From: Paralvinella palmiformis | Taxonomy: Eukaryota > Annelida > Polychaeta > Terebellida > Alvinellidae | Assembly (NCBI GenBank): GCA_025642065.1 | Contig: JAODUP010000008.1 | Span: 1,474,605-1,538,604, forward strand | DNA length: 64,000 bases | Reading direction: 5' to 3' | In this document: one piece after another, positions 46,237 to 58,899 of the stretch | How the letters are laid out: every line of letters begins with the position of its first letter | Numbering within the stretch: position 1 is the stretch's first letter | Made by a program: the position numbers and the translations under genes | The notes under the pieces: generated by a model | What the model was told of the DNA's origin: nothing | The model's input: the letters and a program-made list of their open reading frames with translations, nothing else | Databases searched by the model: none

Positions 46237-46500
46237 CGGAATTGATTATTTAAAAAAAAATGGAATTAGAATTGATGAATTGGAATTGAAGTTTCCTACA
46301 AAAAAATTAAATCCATTTAATATTTTAATTCAGAAATATTTCTTCGGTGACAAATCCTACTTGGAATATTAACTACTCAGAGTAGTTATTCCATGTAGGT
46401 ACTTGGAGTATCTACTCATGGTAAAAAAGAGTCGGTAAAATTGTGATTGAAAAATTTGATTTGGAATTGACCAAATGGAAATGGGATTGACCGATGTCTG
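46237..46500. repeat. Dispersed repeat, inverted copy of the XPA intron 5 repeat
   Basis: Reverse complement matches 8190-8440: TTCCGGAATTG end, GAAATATTTC block, paired TACTC/GAGTA palindrome (around 46360-46420) and the opposite AATTGACC end. Confidence 0.65.
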
Positions 46501-46965
46501 GTAGGCATTTCTCTAATACCTAACTACAAACATTATTTGGATGCATATGTTGTAGACATTGATATGAAATTTTGTTCTATGTCATGGTGACATATACAAA
46601 ATTACTAATAATTGTAGTTCATTATTAATATTAGTGTACATGTTCCTCTACAGAATGGCTCATTACTCAACCACCTATATCCTGATAACATTCTATCAGC
46701 AGGCTCAGGGTAGTATATCTTAACCTGTACACATAATTTACTGAAATATTTGTGGTTGCTTTAACATAAATATTGTCTGAATATCACTTAGAAAATATAT
46801 TACTAACCTGGTCATTGGTACGTATGAATAAACTGATGACAGTTGTTAACAATAAATGATAGCACAATGAGTCATAACATCAATCAGTCAATACATTATG
46901 TGGTAATATTACAAGTCATACATGGCTATCCAGGGAACATTTTGTTTAAAAAAAATTATTAGTGA

Positions 46966-47001
46966 CAATTGCTAATCAATTAGGAAATTGATTAGCAATT
47001 G
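46966..47001. other. Perfect 16-bp hairpin with 4-nt loop
   Basis: CAATTGCTAATCAATT at 46966-46981, loop AGGA, AATTGATTAGCAATTG at 46986-47001. Confidence 0.7.
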
Positions 47002-47575
47002 CATAGTTTGTGTAGCAATTTTTTAAGGCAAGTTAGAATTACTGATCTAACTTAAAATAATTACAGTAAAACATTGTCAGCATCTTCAGTTTTATTTGAC
47101 ATGACCCCCATCTTGCCACTATGACTAATAATGTCACTTGAGCAAACACTGTTGCACTTTCATGAGTAAACCCGAGTATCTTGTGTTTCCCTTTAATTTT
47201 TCAAATATTTGTCAACAATATATTATCATTATGCTTACAGCATTTTCATTAGCAGCTGACATCTGACACTATATGTAATCCATTTTACAGTTCCTTATCG
47301 TCTATTTTATTGGCACAAAATCAGGCGGCTACTTTGGTTTTGGCGAAAAAGTTACCTAGAAGGCATCAAATACTCCATTTGCCCCAACGTTTCTGGGGAG
47401 AGCCACTAACACCCCCCCCCTTGCAATAGAGAAGAGCCACTACTGTGTGAGTGCGACTACCACTACCCCACGGTCAGCTTGTTTTGTTTGACAGTACTAT
47501 GCCATATTTCTATATTTGAGCTATTAAAAACTTACTTATTTAATTTACTGCAGTTGGGGTTGTTGACGTTTCAAA

Positions 47576-49098
47576 ATGACTCACTACAAGGGGGCAGCCA
47601 AGGAGGCCACAAGGGCCATGAACCTGATGAAGAAGCGACAGAAAGAACAAGAAGAACTTGAACTTCGTAAGAAGAAGATAGAAGAAGAGTTGAAGATTGG
47701 TGCCATCTCGAACAAGTTCGCTGCACATTATGATGCTGTTGAGCAGAAATTGAAGTCGGATACAGTTGGTGAGTTTCACCATATAATAAACAAAGCATTA
47801 GTTTTTTTACATAATTATAGCAGATAGTAATAATAATAACGTGGATTTAAAAAAGTGTCCTCGTATGATGTTGAGATTTATGTGACAGATACATATTTGT
47901 TACAGGTCTTGTGACTTTGGATGAAATGAAGGCAAAACAGGAGGATGTCATCCAGGCAAGAGAGAATCAGATAGCAAGGAAGCAGGCTAAGGCGAAGCTT
48001 GAAATTGGGCAAGATGATAGTAACAAGGACAGACACGCTAAAAAGAAAAAGGTAGGGTTCATAAGTATGTTTTTAATGTCGGTAGGGTTTTAAGAGACTA
48101 TAACTTCTGTGGTATAAAACAGAACAGAATACTTGAATAATCGGTTGAACAAACTTTGCCGACACACCACACTTCTGTACTGTTTTTCATGAAATTAAAA
48201 CATCCATTGAGTTAATATCATCCAGGAAGATTCACTGAACCATGCTGGAAACTGTATAGCTTTAGCTTGGAAAGTAATTAACATCAAAATTAACTCACCG
48301 TTCCAAGCAAAGATTCTTGTTCATCACTTCCTCCCACTGTTTACTGGACATGATGACTCACTCACACTTGGGTGCAGTATTACACTTCCAGTTTGCCTGA
48401 AACTGACAAAGCAGAGATAGAAGCCACGTTTTAGTTGTTTTTTGAGACAGTTTTAGGCAGGGAATTTGTGTTTTGGTTACCTATTCCAGTTTAGACATAT
48501 TTTGGGCATATTCAAGAGGGATTTTGGACAGGTGTCCAAAACCTGCCAATCTTGGATTACAGTGTATTACTTGTGTGATGTTTAAACTGTTATTAGGACC
48601 CATGAGGTGCATAAAATAAGTTACTTGTGCATGAAGTTAAGCATCCTTTGTTTTGGTTGTAGAAAATTGCCCTGTCATTTAGCATAGACGAATATGATGA
48701 TGAAGATATGGAGGAAACTGAAACACTCAAAGAGGAAAAAATTGAAGAGGAGATAAAGGAGCCAGTGAAATCATTTACAGAAACAGAAACTGAGGCATCA
48801 ATAAGAATCAAAAGATTTGGTAAAAATGTATTGTATACTAATATGTTAATGGTAAAAGATGTGTTGTATACTAATATGTTTATGGTAAAAGATGTGTTGT
48901 ATATTCATATGTTTCATACTCTGAAAAACATCAATAATATGATTAATAAAACACTTCGAGGAAAACTGTTTCTCATTTGGATCATGTTATTTATCCATTA
49001 GGAAAGAATCCTGATGTTGATACAAGTTTTTTACCTGATCGAGAACGTGAATTAGAAGAAAACAGATTGAGGTATAAAGAAATTTATAGATTAAATAG

Positions 49099-49130
<32 letters not shown>

Positions 49131-50136
49131 CGTGTTTTATTTGTTTGATGTTTTTTCCATGTTATAACAAGTCAAACAGTGTTATTTGAATAAATTTCGG
49201 ATTTAATTTTTTATGTATTAGAGAGAAACTACGTTTAGAATGGCAAGCAAAACAAGAAAAAATTAAGAATGAAGAAATTGATATCACCTACAGTTACTGG
49301 GATGGTTCAGGACACAGACGACAGGTTAGTATCTATATATTGTTTTATAGCCGAGTAAATATATATCAGCCATTTGAGTGATGTGTGCAGCCATCCACCC
49401 ATGCATTCTAATTATAAAATCCCCAAAAAGATGAAATACAATCATTGTATGTAGGTATTTTGATGTATAAAAGTAGACAGGTAATTTTCAGTTGTGATAT
49501 TTATATATGAACTAGGTATTTCCGTCACCATTTCAAAACTCACCTTTTCAGACTCGCTTATCCTTCCTAAGTTTCCTTGCCATCTGATCATTGTTGATGG
49601 ATGAACCTTGCATTGTACCCAGACTATGAGTTTGCCCAACCCCTGTACTATAGAAGTTTTGTAATTGTTATTATTATCATTGTTCATTTTATTTTTCAAT
49701 GCTAAGCTTTGACCTTTATTTCCATCAGGTACGTATGAAGAAGGGCAACAGTATTCAGCAGTTTCTACAGAAGTGTCTGGAGAATCTACGCAAAGAGTTC
49801 ACAGAGCTGAAATCATCTTCAGTAGATCAGCTGATGTATGTCAAAGAAGATCTGATCATTCCACACCATAACACATTCTACGATTTCATTGTGACGAAGG
49901 CGCGTGGCAAAAGTGGACCACTATTCAGTTTTGATGTGCATGACGATATACGCCTGTTAAGCGATGCCACAGTAGAAAAAGACGAATCTCATGCCGGCAA
50001 GGTTTGTCTGCGCAGTTGGTATGAGCGCCACAAACACATCTTTCCAGCCAGTCGTTGGGAACCTTATGACCCAGAAAAGAGCTGGGATAAATACACCGTC
50101 TCCGACAAAGAAGCAGCCAAAATCACCGTCAAATAG
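47576..50136 (+). CDS. FAM50A: FAM50A / XAP5-family nuclear protein, 6 exons
   Basis: FAM50 proteins are conserved nuclear proteins found with spliceosome components. Exons: 47576-47768, 47906-48051, 48663-48819, 49002-49071, 49222-49324, 49729-50136. All introns are GT-AG, phases agree, 1077 bp, 358 aa (human FAM50A 339). The N-terminus [20 protein letters not shown] leads into a Lys/Glu-rich coiled coil (residues about 20-50). Residues 105-113 are a Lys-rich nuclear signal (RHAKKKKK region). An acidic segment follows ([20 protein letters not shown]). The C-terminal XAP5 domain is strongly conserved: [74 protein letters not shown]. Intact. Poly(A) signal AATAAA at 50391. Convergent with the SLC46 gene. 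Confidence 0.97.
48826..48915. repeat. About 36-bp tandem repeat in FAM50A intron 3
   Basis: TTGTATACTAATATGTT followed by (A/T)ATGGTAAAAGATGTG is repeated about 2.5 times directly after exon 3. The exon's donor GGTAAAAATG resembles the repeat's GGTAAAAGATG, so the repeat carries decoy donor-like sites. Confidence 0.8.
49101..49130. repeat. (TA)n microsatellite in FAM50A intron 4
   Basis: About 15 TA units, 30 bp downstream of the exon 4 donor. Confidence 0.95.
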
Positions 50137-50390
50137 TACTTATTAGTACTTATAACCTTCATTGTACATATGCCATAACCTTTCTGTGGTCACCTTGTAG
50201 TTATAATCATTCAGTTATTTGTTAGTTTTACCTCTTGTTTGATATTGAACGAAGAACATTCATGAACAATTGCACAATCATTCTAGGTATTTGTATGTAT
50301 AGACATAAATTTGATTTCTTATGAACAAACTGTATTGAAGCATTTTGGTCTGAATACATATTTTTTATGGAAGATACAGATTTAATTATA

Positions 50391-50396
50391 AATAAA
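50391..50396 (+). terminator. FAM50A poly(A) signal
   Basis: First canonical AATAAA after the stop codon, 255 bp downstream. Confidence 0.6.
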
Positions 50397-50399
50397 TAT

Positions 50400-52892
50400 T
50401 TCAACTCCAGTAAAAACACAACTTCTAATATTATTAAAAATCATTTCCATATAGAAATTTCTCAGATGGTACACCATGATAAAACTGAATAACATACTGT
50501 GTTTAAAATTAGTCCAACTAATTAAATAAATTTTTACATCTAACTCGATATCAATTCAGTTGATTTCTTATTTGTGGCAGGTAACATTATCATGGGTCAT
50601 CATTTCTCATCTTCATTTTTATCAACAGCATTCTGAAATTAGTGAGATAACAAGATTTAAAGATTCGTTAATTAACATTGTTCAAATTAAAGCAATTCTT
50701 TGTTGGTCAATATCTTTTTTAAATAATTCTAATACTAGTAATAGCAATAATTTTTTATCCCGATTATTACTCACTCTATCACATCTATCTTGCAAGTTAT
50801 ACATAACATATGTGTTTTTGTGGGTAGAAACATTGTAATAAGTTTGTGTTTACATGGATCACTTTGAGCCAATTACGATGTTTATAAATAATTAATTATA
50901 TAGCAGAATATGCATGCATGTGTAGGCATGTAGAGAGTAGTGAAAGCACATATTGATGATGTCAGTATACAGGTCTGTCCACGGAACTTGCCAAGTGAAA
51001 ACGGACAAAACTCAATATTCTGAGGACACGTGATCGTTGTTTAGGATCTGAATTTCTGCATATACGGTAACCAATTAAAATATCCATGTCTAGGATTTAA
51101 TAAAATCACCGTTATGATAAACTTATTATATAAAATGACTAGGTACAGATTAATTAAGGAATTACATATTTCAGAGTAGGATGAACATCTACAAAATTGC
51201 TTTACTGTATATACCTGTGTATTGTATATACCATATATAACTATATGACAAGGTCAATATCATGTGAAACGGACTAACTCAAATATAAGACAAGGCAGAC
51301 TTGAAAACTTTTTCAGCCAGACTAGTTTACTAGCTGGAGTAGTTAAACAACAATGTTCTGATTACTGTCTATTGTAAAAATTAATATAATTTTTAGGGAA
51401 ACAAAATGGCTGCCGACATGGATCATCTGTCATCAATAAAATTAATATTTTGTTCTTGTTATTTATGTGTGAAAATGGTGTGCTTGCTTCTTTTGATCTT
51501 TGTTTGGGTTGCGGTTAGAAATAGGCTTTAGTTTAACTCTATATACGGTCTAACCTCACTTTTATGCCAACTTTGGGACCTGGCTGAAAGTTGGTGTGAT
51601 GGGTGGGGTGGCATTAGAATGGGGGTGGCATATTCTGCTGACAGCCTTGGGGGTGATTAATTACACATGGTTTTGATCCTTTGTTAATCACATTATTTAA
51701 TCTATCGCCAATCACACGATAAACACTGTCATGATCGCCACCTAATGACCTTGACATCTTGTCAATCAATTCACAGATTACCAGTAACATTTCATGGTCA
51801 CTGTGTGGCAGTAATAATGGGAGTCATTTACATGGCAATGTATGGTATTCATATTGCATATGCATTGGTGGTGGCTGATTAACGGGAAGCGGATAATTGG
51901 GGGCATTAGCATGGCAGGAAATCAGGTCCTTTCAAAGCAGAAGCATGGCAATGTCTACTGACTTGTGTATAAGACGAGTAGTGAAAAAAAGCTTTCTGGC
52001 AGGAATTAAAACCTCGCCTTACACACAATTATATATAATAAATAGGCTTATTAATTAGATAAATATTTCTTATCAGCCTCTGATCATTTCCTAAAAATGA
52101 TTGATTCAAAATCACCAGAGAATGACACACATTTCATCTTTAGGGAATGAGATGTTTAGATGTAACATCACACATAAACGGGTGATAATGGGATATTGGT
52201 AGGCTATCACCCACAAATTGGAAGTGCCCAGTCATTCATATAAAGCACCATTATTACAAATAAATGGCTTATGTAATATATCTTGGTATAGCACCTTTTC
52301 TTTTACTCCATTGCAGTAGATCTCTATCACCGGAGTTAAAATCCTGTGTGTATCTGAAGGGTATTTCCTGTCTCATTCTATCATGTTACTACTGCAAGTC
52401 ACTTGCCCCCTTAGCCTACCATGTGCACATTATTGGCCATAAAACAGCAAAATATGTTTTACTATAGTGACCTTTCTTATGAATACCTGATCATTGTTTG
52501 CTCAGCATTCTTTTAAGAGTGGGTGTCGTGGTCTAAATTCTGTAAATACTTCTTTATTCCAATTTTAAATTTGGAACTTTTCTATTGTTGGTTTCAAGTC
52601 GGCTATGAAAACCTGGCAATCAACAACATCCCCCATAGAATACACTTTTCTAGTTGCACTTAATTATAGATGCGACATTCACAACTCCCATCCCTCGGCT
52701 TAATACTGATACAAGGTGGACCCAACCAATGAGTTCGGCGTGTTGGATAAATAATTGGCAAATTCAAACCAGGACCCTCCAGTTTTATCATCCACCATTC
52801 AATCAACATATCACAACAACCAATTTAACGAGTTACTTCATAATGGGAAACTCGGATGGTAAAAGTACCATATCACAGAACATGCTGTATAC
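50400..52892. other. Intergenic between convergent FAM50A and SLC46; no gene seen
   Basis: AT-rich with a slightly GC-richer part at 51530-51960. A truncated SINE family 1 scrap lies at about 52310-52450 (GTATCTGAAGGGTATTTC, CCTTAGCCTACCATGTGCAC). TTTATT at 52553-52558 is a candidate minus-strand poly(A) signal for the SLC46 gene. Confidence 0.5.
52310..52450 (+). mobile_element. SINE family 1, 5'-truncated and diverged
   Basis: Only the body and 3' end are clear: GTATCTGAAGG, GTCACTTGCCCCCTTAGCC, TACCATGTGCAC and GGCCATAAAACA. Confidence 0.6.
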
Positions 52893-54568
52893 CTACACTG
52901 CTACGACTCCTCCACAAAAATAACAAATGGCTATGGCAATGAAAACAAAGCCATTATGCCATAGTAGTGTGGCTGTGTAGATGGCAGTGAAGCCAACATT
53001 GCCAACAAGCACTCCTATCTGCTCCATAGAAGCAATCCAGGAAAACATAGCACCTACAATATAATGGTAGTAAGATAGTTTTGAGTTAATCATCAAATGT
53101 GCTTTAATCATCTGAAACCACTATTTTGCCATATTTAGGCGAAAGCTATCTGGACAGATCATACGTATTTCACGTGATAGATGAAATCAGGAAAAATAGC
53201 CACTCACCGAGTTCATGTGGGGATACGATTTTTGAAGAGAATGCCCTCAACATTCCAATGGGAAGACTACAGAAGATTCCAAGAAGAGGAACTAGAGAAT
53301 ACAAAGGCAATATCTATTATCCATTTGAAAAGTAAAACCTGTCTTTTGAGATCATCTCTGAGAAATTAACACAATAAAAAGAATGGCTAATTAGCGAATA
53401 CTATAAATGCAGCAGCTAACCATACCTAGAAACATCATGAGACTTGTCTTTACGAATGCCCAGAAGACAAGGTGTAGTACTGCCGATATACATCCAACTA
53501 TTAGCAACTGCAGATCACCAAATTTTGGCTGTGCCAGCTTTGTGAGTAATATACTACCAATAGTGCTTGTTAAATAATATAATCCTTTAAAATATCCAAT
53601 AAATGCTGAATCCCAACAGAGTGGTCTATTGAGCATAAACAGAATCTGCACACTGTCAGTGCCTAGACGTGCTGGGATAAGAAAGAACAATATAAGAAGG
53701 GATGTGAGCAGTGCTAAGCGGCGCTTTCCCGATGTATCATCCGTCGTGTATACATTAATGGAATTCTTGAAATGCTTCAGTGTCCAAAACTTTGCATGTT
53801 CATTGGCTGGCAAGCTTTCTGGCATCATGAAGACCACACACAGGTCCAGGACGACAATCACATGGAGCACTAGTGTGGTGCCTAGGAAGCCAATTGTTTG
53901 TATCATATAACCAGACAGCAAGAAGGAGATAGTGGACGAACAGCCTATGACCATCTCGAGGATAATTATACGCAGTGATCTTTGACTGCGGCTAGTTTTA
54001 TCAGATATATAAGAAAATGCAGCCATCAGAAACATTGCTATACCCCCAGAAAGGCCTTCTAAAAAACCACCGATCAGAATAAACCATATTGGCAAATGGA
54101 AGATCTCAGTACAAAGCAGTAAATAAATCTGGACTATTCCACCGATAATTGGTGATATCAAGCCTATCTTTCTGCCACCATTATCAGTGTAGCCACCAAT
54201 AAACACAGTAGCCATCAAAGCTGGGATCATTGAAGATATACTGAAATAAATCATCCATAGTGATGTTTCTGATTGATCTTCTGCTGTTTGATATAATCTG
54301 TAGTGCTTTGGTTAACATGGCATACAGAGGCAGTGCTATCTTTTGATGTCATATTCATGTCTTCACTGATTCTTAAGTAGATATACTGTTCCCCTACTGG
54401 CCCTAAACCGGTCTTGTAAAGAAGGTACAGTAATAAGGCAGGTTCCACTGTTATTAAACTAAAAAACTTATTTCTTGTCCTAGTACTGCGATCGCTTTGA
54501 TATCTATTAACATGATGATCGGAATGACTCAAAAGTGGAGTGGTAACATCAGCATCTTGATCAGCCAT
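52893..54568 (-). CDS. SLC46-type major facilitator transporter, with apparent frameshift
   Basis: SLC46 proteins are proton-coupled transporters (folate, or bile-acid/steroid conjugates, at plasma or lysosomal membrane); the substrate here cannot be told. First exon 54568-53426, GT-AG intron, second exon 53053-52893, about 430 codons. Start MADQDADVTTPLLSHSD sits in CAAAATGGC; another in-frame ATG is at 54643. An N-terminal LL-type sorting motif (TPLLS) is followed by ITVEPALLLYLLYKTGLGPV (first membrane span) and EQYIYLRI. Next are SMIPALMATVFIGGYTDNGG and RK, the signature loop between spans 2 and 3. More spans and ESLPANEHAKF (central loop) follow; the last exon adds two spans. The first part, ending near CHVNQSTTDY, is in a different frame from LYQTAEDQSETSLWMIYF, so one indel lies near 54285-54320, in the glycosylated first loop. 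Sequencing error, allele or pseudogene are all possible. Confidence 0.85.
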
Positions 54569-55149
54569 TTTGTTAGACTCTGTAGAATTATAAAAGTAAA
54601 ATCCTCTATCATTGACATCAAAGATCTTTGTAAATACATACATTTAATATGAATAATACTGAACCTATATTAATAAATGTGATAATGGCTAACAACATCA
54701 TTGTTACTGAACAAAATAAATTCTATGAACTTTTAATATTATTATTATTACAAATTTTATGATTACAGCTACTCATCTCATCATCATCTAAAAAAAAGAT
54801 CTCATAGAAGTATATTTGTATAGCATACCTTTGTTGCTAAATCATTGTCAAGCTAAACACAAATATCTATAATCTGGTCACATGATGCCACTGATTGCTG
54901 AAATAATAATAAAACAAACTTGGATGATACTGGCTACAATCAGTGATGGTCTGAATGGACCAGTCTCATCAGAGAATAAGGACAACTTGAATATAACTTC
55001 ACAATTCTGATGTGGGTTAAAGGTGAACATTAACAGACAAAGCTTCTTGTGAGAACTTAGTAAATGTAACTAGCACAATTCATGCACTAACGTATATGTG
55101 GCTCAAGTGCTTTTATGTGTTCTTTGTTACTCATGGTATCAGCCATTGT

Positions 55150-57975
55150 CAATAAATCAAATACTTAGTGAAAGTATTTAAACACAAATACTTTTCTTTG
55201 TGGTAAGCTCAAATACAAATACTTGAAAAAGTATTTAAATACTTTCAAATACAAATGTATTTGACCCCATAGGGCCATACCTGATATCTAGTGACTAGTC
55301 TATAATCATAATCATGACAAAATATCATGAGATGACATGACAGTAATTGAATTAGTGATAACTTTTCAGTATTATGTCATTTGATATGAAACAGCTCTAT
55401 GAGCCTAACACAAATGACACAATTCTCCCTTTTAACTGATTTCAGGAAATTTAGGGTATGTATTTCATACAATGCACATGCAAGTGGTAATAAAAAAAGA
55501 ATACCTCGGACTTAAGTTAATGACAGGTCTGAAAAATAAATAATATGCCAAGTCTACATCAATCGTGGGTAACTAAACTTTATTCCAACTACTAACTAGG
55601 GAGTCTAGATGTAGATCTACATCTACTGATCTAGATATATAATTAGTATTACTATTAGAATACATAAAATGCTATAGCATATTGACCTTCTGTCTAAGCA
55701 ATGAGAATATTGATAACACATTTTCTAGCATACTATAATTAGAAATATCAAGTTTGAAGATGATAATTATAATTAACATAATTTCAAATAATAATTCAAA
55801 TCCATTTACCGATTTTTACATTTACAACAAGGAATAGAAGCTATCAAGACAGGGTACCTCTAAAATTAAAATGTACATCTATGTCGCAAACCAATATTAA
55901 CATAGTATGTAAACATGATCACATGACTGTTAAGGAACTTTTAAAAAGTAGGTCATTTTCTGTGTAACAGAATTCGTGGGATAACTGAATGGGGAACTCT
56001 GTTGGGCATTCACTAGGTGGCAGGGAAGAGAAACCCGGTCCCAAACTAGTCTACTTTGTGTTTCCGGAAACCCAGGCTTATTCTCTTTGGTTCTGTTGTT
56101 TGGATAGTTAAAATGTCAATTTATCCTTTGTGATATTTACTCCTAGAGCATTGCAGTCGGCACCCGGGGACTTGCATTTTCTAGCAACTAACTCTTGCTG
56201 TTGACTAAAATATAAAGCCAAATCTCATCAGAGCTGTACACATGCTTATATAGTCAAATGCATTTACTATTTGACTCCTGCCCTGAAGGAGTTAATCAAA
56301 ATAAGTCTCCATTATTATAACAAATAAGATGCTATATAATCCTCGGTAGTTAATAAATCAGACTTTTTATCTGCCTAGCATACCAATAGGTACAAAATAG
56401 GAATAATCCTGTTTAACTTGATAGGTAGAATATTAGAGCACAGATGTAATTAAAAAGAGATGGATAGTTTGTTATAATTAAATATGTATAGTAAAAAGCT
56501 GGATAAAGTTGTTGATGTGAATATGTATTTTTATGTGATGGAAGATGTATTTGGGAAAAATTTTCCCAAATTAACTTAGTTTAAAAGTTTTTAAAAAATA
56601 CAAATAAAACTTTTTTTCCTTTTTTTGGTAACTCAAATACACCATACTTTACAAAGTATTAAAAAACTTTTCAAATACAAATGTATTTGACCCATAGGGC
56701 CATACCTGATATCTAGTGACTAGTCTATAATCATAATCATGACAAAATATCATGAGATGACATGACAGTAATTGAATTAGTGATAACTTTTCAGTATTAT
56801 GTCATTTGATATGAAACAGCTCTATGACTATGAGCCTAACACAAATGACACAATTCTCCCTTTTAACTGATTTCAGGAAGTTTAGGGTATGTATTTCATA
56901 CAATGCACATGCAAGTGGTAATAAAAAAAGAATACCTCGGACTTAAGTTAATGACAGGTCTGAAAAATAAATAATATGCCAAGTCTACATCAATCGTGGG
57001 TAACTAAACTTTATTCCAACTACTAACTAGGGGGTCTAGTCTAGATGTAGATCTACATCTACTGATCTAGATCTATAATTAGTATTACTATTAGAATCTA
57101 GATCTACTAGATATTGATATTACTAAGTAACTAAGCCAACGAGAATATTGAATAACACATACTAGTTCAGCAACTATAATTGATAATATATATGTTAAAG
57201 ATAATTATAACTTTAACATAATTTCAGGAATAATATTTCAGACCATTTACCGATTTTTACATTTACAACAAGGAATAGAAGCTATCAAGACAGGGTACCT
57301 CTAAAATTAAAATGTACATCTATGTCGGAAACCAATATTAACATAGTATGTAAACATGATCACATGACTGTTAAGGAACTTTTAAAAAGTAGGTCATTTT
57401 CTGTGCAACAGAATTCGTGGGATAACTGAATGGGGAACTCTGTTGGGCATTCACTAGGTGGCAGGGAAGAGAAACCCGGTCCCAAACTAGTCTACTTTGT
57501 GCTTCCGGAAACCCAGGCTTATTCTCTTTGGTTCTGTTGTTTGGATAGTTAAAATGTCAATTTATCCGTTGTGATATTTACTCCTAGAGCATTGCAGTCG
57601 GCACCCGGGGACTTGCATTTTCTAACAACTAACTCTTGCTGTTGACTAAAATATAAAGTAAAACTCTCTATCAGAGCTTATCACATTGCTTATATAGTCA
57701 AATGCATTTACTATTTGACTCCTGCCCTGAAGGAGTTAATCAAAACAAGTCTCCATTATTATAACAAATAAGATGCTATATAATCCTCGGTAGGTAATAA
57801 ATCAGACTTTATCTGTCTAGCATACCAATAGGTACAAAATAGGAATAATCCTGTTTAACTTGATAGGTAGAATATTAGAGCACAGATGTAATAAAAAAAA
57901 ATGGATAGTTTGTTATAATTAAATATGTATAAGTAAAAATCTGGATAAAGGGTTGTTGATGTGAATATGTATTTT
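55150..57975. repeat. Tandem duplication, unit about 1.43 kb
   Basis: 55150-56540 is repeated directly at about 56590-57975 with a few percent differences. Landmarks: CCATAGGGCCATACCTGAT at 55268 and 56690, ACTAGGTGGCAGGGAAGAG at about 56010 and 57450, GCACCCGGGGACTTGCAT at about 56159 and 57600. Small indels and one more diverged patch (about 55660-55790 against 57090-57230) separate them. No coding content seen. It lies upstream of the SLC46 gene, on its 5' side. Confidence 0.9.
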
Positions 57976-58169
57976 TTTGGTGAATGGGAAAGAGTATGTA
58001 TGGTAATGGAAAGATCATTTTTCACCATAAGTTAGAGTCTGGTAGTTAAATATTGTTCTCATTCAACAAACTAGCGATCTATAACAAAACTGGTTTTATA
58101 TTCCAATTATTTATTTAACAATATATAGCAAATACACCATCACCCAGTATTACAAATTCATTAAAAAAA

Positions 58170-58700
58170 CTTGCCTGTGTATGATGCATGAAGAGGGATG
58201 ATGGTTTTTTGATAAGGCATTCAGTGCCGTCAACAATTACTCTTTTGTAGCAAATTTGGCTTTGAAATCACCTGGTGTAAAGAAAGGTACCACATCACAG
58301 TCAGACCATAGAGATACCTCTATCCACTGCAATGACATGAAGCGGGTCCATGTACAAAAATGTTGTATACATCTGACTCGGATATGTTAGAGCTCGATAA
58401 TTCAAAATGTGTTGTACATCGTCTTAGTTTCATGAGAACCAGGAAAAACTGATCAACAACTTCTGTCTGGGATATGGTTCCATACATATAATTCAGCACA
58501 TGCACTTCAGGTCCTAGTGTACTCAGAACAAACAGTAATGTCTCATATGTCTCCAAGCCTGTATAATAGTGGATGGCATCATTATCCCCTATAAACATTC
58601 TGAGGGAAAACAAAGGTCTTTTTATGGAATTACTCCCAGTCTCACTCGTCTTTGTCACACCACTCTGATATGTCTGAGAACTCATAGTCACTGTTTTAAC
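58170..58700 (-). pseudogene. ISL2EU/Harbinger-like DDE transposase remnant
   Basis: On minus, 58691-58320 contains SLRMFIGDNDAIHYYTGLET, then VVDQFFLVLMKLRRCTTHFE and ISESDVYNIFV. This is the N-terminal helical block that precedes the DDE nuclease in ISL2EU-type transposases (Y-T-G-L-x-x-Y, F-x-x-V-L-M-K-L-R). Past a frame change, about 58258-58200 reads RVIVDGTECLIKKPSS, matching the first catalytic Asp region (V-D-x-T-E-x-x-I-x-x-P). The remaining catalytic domain is missing. The adjacent minus ORF at 58885-58688 may be more of its N-terminus. Confidence 0.6.
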
Positions 58701-58899
58701 TTCTGGCTCCTCATGGTATCAGCATCAGCAGTTACCTCATCAATGGCCCCCACCTCTGTATTTCTAACCACATATGTTACAGAATTTTCTCGAGTTATTC
58801 TACACCTTTTCACTGCTCTCTGTACTCTAGCCATGTCTGTATCTTGACGGTTTATAATTCCAAATAAACTGTGTTGAAATGGCATCTGACTCCAAGTAT

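Larger units (their letters stand above)
45560..47575. other. Intergenic region upstream of FAM50A; one repeat and one strong hairpin
   Basis: 46237-46500 is the inverted partner of the XPA intron 5 repeat. A perfect 16-bp hairpin lies at 46966-47001. The final 100 bp before the FAM50A start are less AT-rich and may hold its promoter and 5' UTR; no TATA box is evident. Confidence 0.5.
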
